Position numbers and translations under genes: made by a program
The notes under the pieces: model-generated
Database searches by the model: none
The model's input: only the letters and a program-made list of their open reading frames with translations
Told to the model about the DNA's origin: nothing
Assembly (NCBI GenBank): GCA_037953625.1
Contig: CM075655.1
Coordinates: forward strand, 10,806,001-10,870,000
DNA from: Crotalaria pallida
Lineage: Eukaryota; Streptophyta; Magnoliopsida; Fabales; Fabaceae
Length of the DNA: 64,000 nucleotides
Direction: 5' to 3'
Shown: in pieces, positions 1 through 11,033 of the stretch
Layout of the letters: the number at the start of each line of letters is the position of its first letter
Numbering within the stretch: position 1 is the stretch's first letter

Positions 1-1902
1 TAAATAATAAAGTACTAGAAGCTTTGTCATTGCCCTCTTGGAATTCTTCAGTAGTCAATCCATTAACTTTCTCCTTCTTGGCATTAAGGGTCCATCAACT
101 TAGAATATAATGAGAAGGGAGAGAATATACCTTTTTCTTTATGAACACAGTCAGCGCATGTCTGCATAAAATACCCAAGAACTCAAACATGTGACAACTA
201 CACTTTGCTTCTTCTAAAGTGGCGCAAAAACTCACATAATAGATAGGCTTCTCTTTGTAAATTTCATGAACCTTGTATATGGTCACTTCACCTAAAAATT
301 GAATTTTCTCTGCAGTAAACTTTTGAGAGCCAACCAACTCATTTTGAAATATCCTAAACACCTTTCTAGTATAACTTTTTGACGCTTCTTCTTCCATGGG
401 ATATAAAGTTAGCAAAAAAGGTTTTGAGTTTGTTGTCTTGAAAGTCTTCTCTCTTTCCTTGTTATAACGAGTGTCAAGAGCCTTCTCATATTGCTTCACA
501 AACTTGCTCAATGGAGTACTTGAATTCAAAAAATCCTTAAAGAACTTATTCATGCTTTCGCTCCTTTGGGTGGTGGACATTCCAGCACAAAAATTTTGGC
601 GTACATAAGCAGGAATCCATTTTTCTCGGATAGTGTGTAGATCATGCAACCACTCATTATCTTGCAATCCATATATATCCAACATAGCCTCCCAATCAGA
701 TTCAAACTCCTCCATGGTGATAGAGTGGTGAATGCACCTATAAAAATGATTCTTAAATTCTTCGTGTTTATGATAAACATAGCTCAAGTACTCTGGAACT
801 TTTTTCAAAATATGCCACATGCAGTAATGATGATTTACCTTTGGAAATACCTTGGCAACTGCATTAGTGATAGCAGTGTCTTGGTCTGTGATGATTGTTT
901 TAGGAGGAACTCCGGACATGGCTTCTAACCAAGTTTTTAACAACCAAACAAAACTTTCTTCTGTTTCATCCCATAGTAAAGCACAACCAAAAAGAATGGA
1001 TTGCTGATGATGATTAACCCCTGTGAACGGAACAAATGGCATCTTGTATCTGTTTGTTAGATATGTTGGATCAAAAGTCACCACATCACCAAAATACTTG
1101 TAAGCCATTCTAGATCTTGAGTCAACCCAAAAGCAATTCGCTAACTGCCCTTCTATGTCCATTTGAAAAGCATAAAAAAATCCAGGATTCCTTAATTGAC
1201 AATTTTTAAAGTATGACAACATTAATTGGGCATCTCCTTTTTCTAATTCCTTTTGTCTTTTTCCACTTAAGTAGTCTATAACATCTTGTTGGGTAAATCC
1301 AACATTATCAACACCTCCACTTTGACTGCACAGAACAGAAGTTATTTTGCTGGGCGGCAAACCAGAATCATCAAGCACATCAATAAGCTTTTTCTGCACT
1401 TTAGTTTTTTTTCTATGTACTCGAAGAAATTGAGAACTTCTTGGGGAAAAAAGTACATGATTATGGTCTCTAATGAATCTAGAAACAGCCCATCCATCTT
1501 CCTTTCTATTTATTTTTAACATTGCCTTGCATCCTACTCTTGTCTCATCAAGTTTGGCAAGACTTTTATTTCCTATTTCTGTATCTTTTTTTTAGCCCGA
1601 AAACCCTCCTTTGAACAAACAATCTCTTGAGCAATTGGTTTGCCATTTGTTCTTGATTTAGTGATACGACCCATACGAAAGCTAAAACCTTTTGATTTTG
1701 CATACCTTGTATAATAATTTTTTACATCTTCAATTGATGTGAACTCCATGCCTTCGTAAGGCTCAACTGGAGGCTGTAACTTCTGTAACTGTGATGATTC
1801 CAATGGCAGTTCAGTATTGAAACCATTCACTTTTTCACCATGATCTGTCATAGTATCCTCTTCACAGTCAATCATGGTAGAATCTTCAAGCATATTTGTC
1901 AT
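1..1902 (-). pseudogene. FAR1-related (FRS/FHY3 family) MULE-derived transcription factor, broken; runs off the left edge
   Basis: Domains in order on the minus strand: an N-terminal FAR1 DNA-binding region (GMEFTSIEDVKNYYTRYAKS, about 1590-1760), a MULE transposase core (VTFDPTYLTNRYKMPF; ITDQDTAI; HHYCMWHILKK) and a SWIM zinc finger (CSCHMFEFLGILCRHAL). FAR1/FHY3-type proteins are nuclear transcription factors derived from Mutator transposases. The chosen ATG is at 1902, because a 5' UTR intron (1911-2032) ends just before it. Two lesions are visible. A frame change occurs at an 8-base T run (1586-1593), after which coding resumes in another frame at the GCKAMLKI region. An in-frame TGA lies at 95-97, where the family has a basic residue before a conserved Trp; reading then continues open to base 1. 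The gene is therefore probably a pseudogene. A homopolymer sequencing error could explain the first lesion but not the second. Confidence 0.85.
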
Positions 1903-1910
1903 TGTAATTC

Positions 1911-2032
1911 CTATATGATAAACGTTATGAAATAATTTAATAAACATTAACCATGTATAAAGTTTATTAATCAAACTAAAAAGAACATGAATTCTTATAA
2001 GAATATGGGTCACAATGTAAAATTATTCTTAC
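1911..2032 (-). other. 5' UTR intron of the FAR1-related gene
   Basis: On the minus strand a strong donor (CAG|GTAAGAATAA) lies at 2033/2032 and an acceptor (CATATAG|GAATTACA) at 1911/1910. The acceptor is 8 bases before the ATG at 1902. The purine-rich sequence from 2033 to about 2250 would then be non-coding 5' exon. This argues against the more upstream ATG at 2013, whose N-terminus would be a hydrophobic translation of intron sequence. Confidence 0.6.
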
Positions 2033-2455
2033 CTGAAATGAGGGCAAGAAAAGAAGGAGGCAGAGAAAAAAAGCTAGAACGAAGAGGTATATGATGATGC
2101 TAGTGGTTTGATGTTGGAGAGGGAGAATGATTTTATGATTATGGTTTTTGTTTCATTGAAGAACATGCCATTGACAGAAGAAGAAGAAGAAGAAAGAAGA
2201 AGAAACGTATTGATGAAAGAAGAAGACTGTTTTTGCTGCCGTAATTTTTGGAGAAGAGCAAGAGCAATACGTGAAACGTGAAACGTTTTGCTTGGAATTT
2301 CTAAGTGAATAAAAATTTAATTAATTGATTTTTAGAAAAGAAGGTGATGTGGCATAATATGATTGGATGATTGTGTAAGGTTGGTTTACACTGACAGTGC
2401 ATTATCATTAAACTCTTTTATAAATATAATAACTAATTTATTGTTTTTGTTAAAG

Positions 2456-3189
2456 GTATTTGCAATGCCTGTTTTTGACACAATTGAATCAAATTTGGTG
2501 CAAAAGTGGAACTTTACTCCCTCAAGGACTCTAAGAATTGTTGCTCGAAGCATATATGTTGGTAATTAATAAGAGCTGCATGAAATTATCTTTATTTCTT
2601 TTCAGTTAGTTACTGGTGCTTGTCGTCGAAATTAAATTTGGTTTTGCTAAACTATTAACATTAATTACTGTTTTCTTATGTCTGAATTTTGAATTATGTG
2701 TATCCAACATAACATCCAATTTTTATTTTTTTTTAATTTCTTTGTAGTTGTAGTAGGATTTATTGCTATATGTATTCCATTTTTCGGAGGATTGTTAGGC
2801 TTCTTTGGAGGACTAGCATTCGCATCAACATCATACTTTGTAAGAACTAATTAATTAATAAAATTATCCCTTTTTCAAGTCTACAAGTATTAGTGTATTA
2901 TTACTAAATTTAAAATATTTGATGCAGATACCTTGCATATTATGGCTAGCGGCTAAGAAACCAAAAAGATGGAGCGTGCATTGGATTGCATCAATTGTAC
3001 TTTCCACATTAAACTGATTTAAAAATTACTATATTTGTTGCAATGCGTTTATATATCTAAATTATTATTTATAATTTTTTTTAATTGCAGATTTGCTTTG
3101 TTGTTGGCATTTTAATAGCGACCCTTGCACCCATTCGAGGAATACGGACAATTGTTATTTCTGCAAAGACTTACAAGATGTTCTCCTGA
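2456..3189 (+). pseudogene. 3' fragment of a lysine/histidine transporter-like (LHT, AAAP family) amino-acid permease
   Basis: Four exons with good splice sites can be read: 2456-2561, 2748-2839, 2928-2996 and 3091-3189 (TGA at 3187-3189). They total 366 nt and keep frame throughout. The peptide (MPVFDTIESNLVQKWNF, then FFGGLLGFFGGLAFA and IPCILWLAAKKPKRWS, ending AKTYKMFS) matches the C-terminal end of LHT-type H+-coupled amino-acid permeases and covers about the last three membrane helices. These permeases are normally about 440 aa, so roughly three quarters of the gene is missing. The first exon begins at an acceptor with no LHT exon upstream; only about 420 bp separate it from the 5' exon of the FAR1-like gene. 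An ATG at 2363 lies in frame upstream, so a short chimeric product is conceivable. Most likely a truncated relic, although its splice sites are intact. Confidence 0.75.
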
Positions 3190-4112
3190 TTAGAAGATTC
3201 GTGACCCTTTCCATAGCTCTATTCCATAGCATTTACCATGAAGTTTTTCTTTTTCTAGCTAGCAGCATTCGCAGAAATTTTTAGCTGCGAATTATTTTTT
3301 GTAAATAACTTTTTCAAACTTCAACATTGATGATTATCAGCGTGATCCTAATTATTTTTATAAATACTAGGATCATCTAGTAGGAAACTCATATTAAGCA
3401 TGTAATTTGTTTCTTAATTTTAATTGAGATATAATTACCACCAGGTTAGGTTTAAATTATTGTTGTAATGACTACTCAGTATTTGATTGATTGTGCCGAA
3501 TAGGCACCGCCTATACAAGATTTATTCTGGTTGTGTTCTTTGGTCATATGGCTTAGCTTGCATGTATGATTAAGTATACATGAGACAACTCCTTTGAATC
3601 GAGCACAATAATCATCTTTATTTATCATTTAAATGTATGTGCTAGTTTGCCTAATTTGGCAAAAATAACCTATTTGCTTTTAAAAAAAAAATGTGTTAAC
3701 TAAACTATAAAAATAAATATAAATTGAAAAGAAATATAATATAAAAATTAAATAAAAATATATAGAAATTTAAAAATCCTTGCATTATACATGGACTAAA
3801 AAATAGTTCCCTTGTATCACTAGATCCCTATAGACTAGGAGAGCCATCTTTTTTTATAGGACACATAAGGATATTGAATAGGTGTCAAAGCTCTCTCGTT
3901 GAGGACTAACCCCTTCGACCTAATGGTTTAACATAAGATCAAAATACAGTTACAATTATAAAATTATTTTAAAAAAGTTTTTGATGATTAAAAAGTAATT
4001 AAATTAAATAAACGTTTTTGTAAAAAAGTTAATTTATTATAATCACATATTATGTTGCTTCAATATTTTTTATCATGTCACTCGTGGTAAAAACCATTAC
4101 TTTATTTTTTTT
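3190..4112. other. AT-rich intergenic DNA
   Basis: 3' flank of the LHT fragment followed by AT-rich sequence. I see no ORF with family resemblance, no RNA gene and no clear repeat boundary. A short stretch near 3830-3930 (CTCTCGTTGAGGACTAACCC) looks like the 3' part of a degraded SINE, but no ends could be defined. Confidence 0.5.
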
Positions 4113-4660
4113 AGGCTTAAATATCAAAATGGTCCCTATAATTGTTGCTCATTTTGAAATTAGTCCCTATAAAAAATTTTCTTTGGTTTTGGTCCCTGAC
4201 ATTATTTATTGTTTTGGTTTTGGTCCTACATGTTTAAATTGGATGGAAATCATTGACGTGACCTACCAGAATGGTGGTCAAGAGGCTGTTGCTACTGGGA
4301 ATGGTGGTCAAGAGGTTGTTGCTGTTGGGAACGAGCAACCATCTGCACAACCTGCACAGTCATGTAGAAAGAGGGCCAGCTAGATCAACTGATAAAGCCC
4401 TCTTTCTACATGACTGCGCAGGTTGTGTAGACGGGTGATCATTCCTAGTAGTAGCAGCCTCTTGACCACCATTCACAGCAGCGGCAGCCTCTTGACCACC
4501 ATTCTGTTAGGTCATGTTAACGATTTTCATCCAATTTAAATGTGGGAGACTAAAACCAAAACAATAAATAATATTAGGGATCAAAACCAAAGAAAAAATT
4601 TTATAGGGACCAATTTCAAAATGAGCAACAATTATAGGGACTATTTTGGTATTTAAGCCT
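4113..4660. repeat. 548-bp foldback (long inverted-repeat) element
   Basis: The ends are exact inverted repeats: AGGCTTAAAT at 4113-4122 and ATTTAAGCCT at 4651-4660. Complementarity continues inward almost to the centre, through the 'tggtccctataattgttgctc' arm and a central arm (TCATGTAGAAAGAGGGC against GCCCTCTTTCTACATGA), leaving a loop of only about 20 bp near 4376-4395. Within each arm a GAATGGTGGTCAAGAGG unit is repeated. There is no transposase, so this is a foldback/MITE-like non-autonomous element. If transcribed it would form a near-perfect hairpin of more than 200 bp, a possible small-RNA source. The 102-aa ORF inside it is incidental. Confidence 0.85.
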
Positions 4661-4878
4661 CTTTTTATAATTCAAAGAGTTAAGTACGAAAAAGTTAATT
4701 TGAAAAAAAAAGTACGAAAAAGTTCAGCTAAATATGTAGTATTTAAATATGAAAAATAATAAAAATCTTTATAAAAAAACTAAAGTTTATATACATTTTT
4801 TTTATAAAAAAGACTAAAGTTTGGTTATATAAAAAACATTTTATTATAAAAGAAATAGAAAAACATAGAGTTTGACTT

Positions 4879-4915
<37 letters not shown>

Positions 4916-5304
4916 AAAAATATTTTTTATTAATTAATATAATAAAAATGTTGAATGATATATAATTTATTAAAATAAAAAAATCGGGAAAAACATAAAA
5001 TAATATAAATTTTGAATGATAAAATGATATAAATATAGGTACACGACAAAGTCAAACATTTTATTGAGGGATCGGAGGGGAGTCATGGAGCTTGAATACG
5101 AGTTTATTAACTTGATTATAGAGTTTCACTTATTGGGATGAGCAATCATCCACCTAAACAAATTACTTTCGTATTTATAGAATTAGGAAATACCCTTGAT
5201 TGAAAAAATCACTACTCAATATCATAATATTAAAAAAAAAATATTGCTAACAATTGCCCTTAAAGCATTAGTTAAGATAATAGAAAATAATAAATTTATG
5301 CCAT
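4661..5304. other. AT-rich intergenic DNA with a (TA)n microsatellite
   Basis: Very AT-rich sequence without coding signal. A (TA)n run of about 28 bp occupies roughly 4884-4911. Confidence 0.6.
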
Positions 5305-5316
5305 CAATAACTAGCA

Positions 5317-5510
5317 ACATAACCAGTAAAAGCTAGCACAAATAATAAGGGATCTACTGTTGCTACTTAAGCAAGTAGTTGGGGGTTCGATCCCGACTCT
5401 TATGAATGTAAAAGTCTTCGTTGGGAGACTATCCCCGAAAGGGCCCGACAATGTCGAAAGGATTAGTCACCTAGTTGTTGTGCGGGTGTACACCTTGGAA
5501 ACCAAAAAAA
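5317..5510 (+). mobile_element. SINE (tRNA-derived), 194 bp
   Basis: Flanked by a perfect 12-bp TSD, CAATAACTAGCA, at 5305-5316 and 5511-5522. A Pol III B box (GGTTCGATCCC) lies at 5384-5394, and the element ends in an A-rich tail (AAACCAAAAAAA). Size, internal promoter, A tail and TSD all fit a SINE on the plus strand. The A box is not clear by eye. Confidence 0.85.
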
Positions 5511-5522
5511 CAATAACTAGCA

Positions 5523-7214
5523 TACATAGATTACAAAATAAATTTTTCATTGTTCAAAAAAAAAAATCATCATTGTTTACTATCACTATTACTCAAATAA
5601 TAATGTTAGGGATCAGTTAACAAGATCATGTGCAAAAACAACACGTGAAAAATGATATTAGCCTGTCACTTTTAACTTTTTTCTTTATGTGGGGCAGTTC
5701 TGTACGGTAACCAAAATTAGTAACCTGTTCGGCTTCAAAGTTAAGATGATCCATCCCTGTTCGGTTTAATCTTATTGTTAACCAATCTTGTTTGGATTCT
5801 GGGTTACGATTTACGAAGTTATTGGGTGTATGTGTGGGGACACGTAATAGGCTCCGTGAGGCAATGTTTGGAAGTAAGTATGCATGGAAATCGGCGCAAA
5901 GTTACATAAACCTAACAACAAATTGCGTTACTGCGTCGCTTTTGTTATCGTTGGATTTGTCTTTCTCACACGAGAATTCACACTAACAACGTTGTTACAA
6001 TTTGGCTTTTTGTGAGTACTAGTTAGTAGTTATCTTAGCGTTGTTGTATTAAGAGAGTACTAGAAGTACTCTAATTCCACGTTATAAGAGAAATTTACGA
6101 AAATGTTTTTCTCTATAAATGATTGAGTTTCTATGTAACCACACCGATCATAAGAATACATGCCACAACATTATACCAATGGCATGCTTGTGTGCCGCTT
6201 ATAATAATTATAGAAAGCATTATAAGTTATCTTAGCTTGTTGTATATCCTGGCTTTATTTTGCTACTTTATTTGCGCTACGTAATAATTTGAATGACTCA
6301 CAAAAATTCAAAATCTCAACAAATAAAGCATACTTTTCCGGTTTTCCACCGCGAATATAATCCGAAAAATACTCAACTAATTTTGTCACCTTCAGAAGCT
6401 TTTTTGACTGCTTTTTTTATTTGAATAATATTATTTTGGTTTTTAACTTGTAGCATTTTTTTGATGCAGCTTCCAAGCCAAAATTGGGCAGAAAAATGAG
6501 GGCGAAAAGGCTAAACGTTTTAGGTGCGTAGTGTCTACGTACGCGAGTTACAAACAAGTTAACCATGGATGATGCCGCAGCGGTTACGCTTAATTTTTGT
6601 GTTCGTTTTATTTTTGGACTTTTTCGTGCTTTAATTGAGCCCTTGGTTTTGCCACACCGGAACCAATAGATATTAACGAGGACCATTCTGTTTCGAAACC
6701 ACTGTTGGTTTAATGGCTTTAATGGCACTTCATCATGCATATTTTCCTATTGGATATTCTTAATAAGTATCCTAACAAAATCCAATTCTTATTTATTTTT
6801 GAGAGTTTATTTTCAAATTAAAAAATGAGGTCAAGAAAACCATTAAAAAAAGGAAATAACTCCTATGGATAATGGTATTGAAATATAAACATGATAATTT
6901 CAAACCTCAACATGAGAAATAGTAGATGTAGGAAAAAGAATAGAAAAAAGTGATTGATTATGTGATATGAAAAAGAAAAAAAGATAAAAAAAAATAAAGT
7001 TTTGCTAACAGCAAGTGTTTTTTCCTTGTTAAGGTTAGTATACTTAGAAAAATAATAATAAATGTGCATTACTTCTTCGTGTTTCGAGAATCTATAAAAA
7101 TAGATTTTTCAATGATTATCTATTATATTTGGTTTCTTAACAATGTTAGTATTTGCAAAAAAAAAAAAAAAAAGATGAAATATAAATGGAATGCAAAATA
7201 AAAAATTACTACTA
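5523..7214. other. Intergenic DNA, no supported gene
   Basis: Mixed-composition sequence. A 107-codon minus-strand ORF (6417-6740) and a 64-codon plus-strand ORF (5792-5986) are open but resemble no family I know. The first would encode a basic peptide ending in a run of K/L/I, which looks like chance. No RNA gene seen. Confidence 0.4.
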
Positions 7215-7486
7215 TACCTTCATCTTGAAATATAAGACTCTTTAGACAATTTTATTTTGTCCCTATATTTATAAGATCATATGTCAATTTTCAATGACAA
7301 TTAGTTATTTCTTTCCATAAACAACCCTATATATTTTATACCTTTTAGATTTTCAATACTATTACTAGGGGTTTTGAAAATACATATCAAATGTTCATAT
7401 TTTCAATATCATTAACTAAATTAATAAACTTTCTTAATAAGTATAAAATTTACAAAAAAGTCTTATATATAAAGACTAAGGGAATA
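7215..7486. mobile_element. Stowaway-like MITE
   Basis: Imperfect terminal inverted repeats face each other. The left end reads CCTTCATCTTGAAATATAAG, and the right end, reversed, reads CCCTTAGTCTTTATATATAA, both next to TA. About 270 bp, no coding. The interior phrase on AATACATATCAAATGTTC recurs in the MITE split by the solo LTR at 11.1-14.2 kb, so both belong to one family. Confidence 0.55.
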
Positions 7487-8324
7487 TAAAAATACAAGGG
7501 TTGATTGCATTAAGATTTAAGATGTATTTGATCTAAAAATTATCATTTCCCATGGTTATATTGATGACAATATCGAGACTCAGATGCTCTAGATTTGTTG
7601 GTTTTGTTTTTTTTAGTCCATGATTGTGTATTTATGTTCAATCTCTTTATAAAAGGTTAAAGGTTGGGTTCATAGGTACAATGAATGAGATAGAAAAAAA
7701 AAAGTAAAATTTACAACGGGTAAAATAAGTAAATGAATGGTTAAAATTGATAAAAAAAATATATGATTATACCTTGTAATTGTAACACGGTAAAAGTTAT
7801 GGAAGAAAAAAAATATTTAAAGGACAAAAGTTAAAAAACAGAGAGAGTAAGACAATGTGTTTTTAATTAATACTATTCTAACAATCGATCAATCATCTAT
7901 CCAGTAATTTAATACATCGTTCATTTATTGTATCCACTCACATATTATAGAATATAATTTCTAAACATTTCCATTTATTATTGTGACTTCAATTTAGGAC
8001 AAAATTTTTTTTACAAATATTATAAGACACCATTTTGGTAGATTTCTTGTGTCATTTTGTAAGTCATTTTTAGAAGATCTAGGTAACATTAAAGATTTTA
8101 TTCCAAATACATCTCTCATAATTATATAGGGGTGATGATAGGGTAATAACTTATAATAAAGAGAAAAAATGAATAAAGTTGTAAAGTTTTAAACATGAGT
8201 AATTTTTGAATGATAACATATTTTTTTGATAAATTTAAAAGTAATAATTATTTTTCTTAATATACGTGAATCGGATAAAAATAACTTAAAATAAGAGAAA
8301 GAGAGAGTAATTGTATATTGAATT
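7487..8324. other. AT-rich intergenic DNA
   Basis: No gene, RNA gene or bounded repeat recognised. The sequence is low complexity and AT-rich. Confidence 0.5.
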
Positions 8325-8570
8325 ACATTCAATAGTTCTAAAAATAATTACATTGAATGCATTTTGAATATTACAAATTTATACTATAATATTTAAGATA
8401 TAAATTAAATGTCTATTAAATTACATTGAATAGATTGAATGCATTTAATGAATATTAAAAATTTATACTAATATTTAATATATAAATTAAATGTCTCTTA
8501 AATTACATTGAATAGTTTTGAAAAAAAAAATTACATTGAATGCATTTAATGAATATTACAAATTTATACT
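8325..8570. repeat. Degenerate tandem repeat, about 3 units of roughly 85-100 bp
   Basis: The phrases ATTACATTGAATGCATTT, ATTACAAATTTATACTA and TATAAATTAAATGTCT recur in the same order about three times, with small indels. The last copy runs into a Stowaway-type end (TTCCTCCGTTTCATATCATT, about 8571), which starts another partial MITE. Confidence 0.6.
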
Positions 8571-8920
8571 TCCTCCGTTTCATATCATTTGGTTTTTTAA
8601 GCTTTTTTTACATTCCATATCTTTAGTCTTTTTACAATTCTAACGCATAAACATATTTTTTTTTCCAATTTTAACCTTTCATTCAATTATTTCTCTTACT
8701 CCTAATTAATTCTACTTTTATCATCTCTCTCATCTCTAAACCACTATACATTAATTAATGAATATGCTTACTAAGAAAAATTAAATACTACTACAATTTT
8801 TAATAGACTAAATAGGGGCATTTAATACAAATAGTACACATAAAACTTACAATAGTCAACACTTTCTTAATCTGTGTGCCCAGACCTAAAAGGCCAAAAG
8901 ATATGGAACATGGAGAGTAT

Positions 8921-9154
8921 ACCAACAGAGGTTGACTTAAGTTGTGTGATCCTGCCAACTTGAAAACATGGAAATGGGGCTTGAGACTAAGAAGTCTCAG
9001 GTTCAATTCCCGATTAACACACCCCGCTGAGAGAGGCATATAAACGCAACTTCGTGCAGGATTAATCTCAGGGGTTCCTTAGTATTAAAGGTGCTCTTTG
9101 GGACACCTGTGATACTGGCCAAAGAGTACAGACAAAAAAAAAAAAAAAAAAAAA
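8921..9154 (+). mobile_element. SINE (tRNA-like), 234 bp, in the F-box gene promoter
   Basis: A 9-bp TSD, GGAGAGTAT, lies at 8912-8920 and 9155-9163. A B-box-like motif (GGTTCAATTCC, about 9000-9010) is present, and the element ends in a run of about 21 A. It is not the same family as the SINE at 5317. It ends about 230 bp upstream of the F-box start codon, on the same strand, so it could supply or disturb promoter sequence. Confidence 0.8.
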
Positions 9155-9382
9155 GGAGAGTATCAATTTTGGTGCAAAGTAAGATGGGTATAAAATGGGT
9201 GTAAATGAAGAGATAGAGACTATGAAAGATTAAAGCAAATAAACACCGGTACTAGTTCTTATTTTTCTTTAGACAACCCTCTGCCTTCTTTAACCTCTGT
9301 TGCTGAGGTCGCTGCCGCCACCACCAAGAAGCAGTGATCCACCACCAACACCAAGAGAAATCTATCCACCGCCACCACTACC

Positions 9383-10588
9383 ATGAAAAAGCGACAAAAA
9401 CAAGCCATAACTTTGGCACCCATGCCTCAAAGCAATTCACCTCATGCACCATTGCCCGCCCTTCCATTTGAGCTCATCATTGAAATCCTCGCTAGGCTCC
9501 CAGTGAAGTACCTCATGCAATTCAAATGTGTTTGCAAGTCATGGGAAACCCTAATTTCTCATGATCCCAAATTCGCAAAAATACACCTTTCAACAACAAA
9601 CACAGCCCACTTCATCTCGAGATTCGTGAGCCCCTATGGTGAGATATTTAAATCCTTCTCGATTCAATCCATATTCAACAACTTGGCCCCTATTCAAACA
9701 CATCTCCAGTACCCTATCAAAATTCGAGACAATAACAATTTTATTTTAGGATCTTGTGATGGCATGCTTTGTTTCAGTCTCACTATAAATAATGTCATTT
9801 TATGGAATCCTTCTATTCGAAAATTCAAAAGGTTGCCTATTTTACAAAATAAAAGGCGGAATAGTGTTTTCGCACTGTTTGGGTTTGGTTATGATCATTT
9901 TGGTCATAGTTACAAGGTGGTATCAATTTTTGGATATAAGTCTGGTAGGGGTGATACAACTAGTTTTGAAAATAAAGTCAAGGTTTTTACTCTAGGTACC
10001 GATTATTGGAGAGGGATTCAAGAGTTTCCATCTGGTGTTTGTCCAACTGATACACGGGGGACATTTGTGAATGGCACGCTAAATTGGTTAGTGTTTGTCC
10101 CTAATAATCGGAGTTCTAAGTTTATTGTTTCACTTGATTTGGGGAAAGAGAAATATCAAGAACTATTGTTGCCTGATTATGGAAAAATATCCCCCAATCC
10201 TAAAGAAGCCAAGGTTACCTTGACTTTGGGGGTAATGAGAAATTGTTTGTGTGTTCTTGTTGATAGTATCAAGTTTTCAGATGTTTGGCTTATGAAGGAT
10301 TATGGAAATAATATGTCTTGGACTAAATTATTTCGTATTCCTGCATATATGGGAAATGATGTTTCTTTGTATCAACCAAGCGCACTTTGTATTTCTGAGT
10401 ACGAAGAGGTAATGTTGGAGTGTGAGGTTCGGGCACAACCAGAGTGTGAGAACTGTGTAAAGGTAGTTGTTTACAATACTAGAGATGGAACTTTTAAGAT
10501 TCCTGAGATTCAAGATATCAGTGTTGTTGATGATAGTTGGTTTCTCTCAGATGTCTATGTAGAGAGTTTGATATCACCTTGCTCTTGA
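9383..10588 (+). CDS. F-box protein with F-box-associated (FBA) domain, 401 aa
   Basis: Single-exon gene, intact from ATG 9383 to TGA 10588. Residues about 25-70 are a cyclin-like F-box (LPFELIIEILARLPVKYLMQ, then FKCVCKSWETLIS), the segment that binds SKP1 in SCF ubiquitin ligases. The rest carries the plant F-box-associated signature (GSCDGMLCFS, VILWNPSIRKFKRLP, FGFGYDHFGHSYKVVSIFG), typical of the large F-box/kelch At3g23880-like group, which recruits substrates for ubiquitination. A length near 400 aa is usual. The start is preceded by a CACC-rich leader, as in many plant 5' UTRs. No second ATG competes, since the next Met lies inside the conserved N-terminus. This is the only apparently functional host gene here. 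Its substrate cannot be told from sequence. Confidence 0.93.
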   Translation: MKKRQKQAITLAPMPQSNSPHAPLPALPFELIIEILARLPVKYLMQFKCVCKSWETLISHDPKFAKIHLSTTNTAHFISRFVSPYGEIFKSFSIQSIFNNLAPIQTHLQYPIKIRDNNNFILGSCDGMLCFSLTINNVILWNPSIRKFKRLPILQNKRRNSVFALFGFGYDHFGHSYKVVSIFGYKSGRGDTTSFENKVKVFTLGTDYWRGIQEFPSGVCPTDTRGTFVNGTLNWLVFVPNNRSSKFIVSLDLGKEKYQELLLPDYGKISPNPKEAKVTLTLGVMRNCLCVLVDSIKFSDVWLMKDYGNNMSWTKLFRIPAYMGNDVSLYQPSALCISEYEEVMLECEVRAQPECENCVKVVVYNTRDGTFKIPEIQDISVVDDSWFLSDVYVESLISPCS

Positions 10589-10728
10589 TATCTGGATGTA
10601 GGTGTTATGCTATGCTATGTCACAATTGTCCTAATGCTATTAAGTGCACTTGATCATGTTTCAATTCGATTTATGTTGTGGACATTATGTTTCTTTTGCT
10701 TACCGTTTGAGTTTATGGATCTTTCTTA

Positions 10729-11033
10729 CTCCCTTCGTCACATAAATTATGTTCTTTTTGATCATTGTACATAGATTAAGTAATGAGTAAATGATGTAAG
10801 AATTTGGTATGTTTTGACAAAATTACCCCTATTTAATTATAGGGAAAAGTAACAATAAATGTATGAAGATTATGTTGAAGAGAGATGAATAAATGGGTGG
10901 TGAAAAAGATTATTTAATAAATAAGGGTATGCTTGGATAAAGAAGTATAAATGAGTATTGGATTTTTAAAAAAACATAATTTATGAGACAAAATAAAACT
11001 GCAAAATGAATATAACTTATAAGACTGATGGAG
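10729..11033. mobile_element. Stowaway-like MITE, about 305 bp, 3' of the F-box gene
   Basis: The left end CTCCCTTCGTCACATAAATT and the right end, reversed (CTCCATCAGTCTTATAAGTT), are imperfect terminal inverted repeats flanked by TA on both sides (10727-10728, 11034-11035). No coding. It begins about 140 bp after the F-box stop codon and may lie in its 3' UTR or terminator region. Confidence 0.7.

Noticed and set aside
5384..5394. Possible tRNA gene (GGTTCGATCCC T-arm motif)
   Set aside because: No cloverleaf arms can be folded around it; it is the B box of a SINE with an A tail and TSD.
6417..6740. 107-codon minus-strand ORF
   Set aside because: Basic, no recognisable motif, no splice or promoter support, and it sits in AT-rich intergenic DNA.
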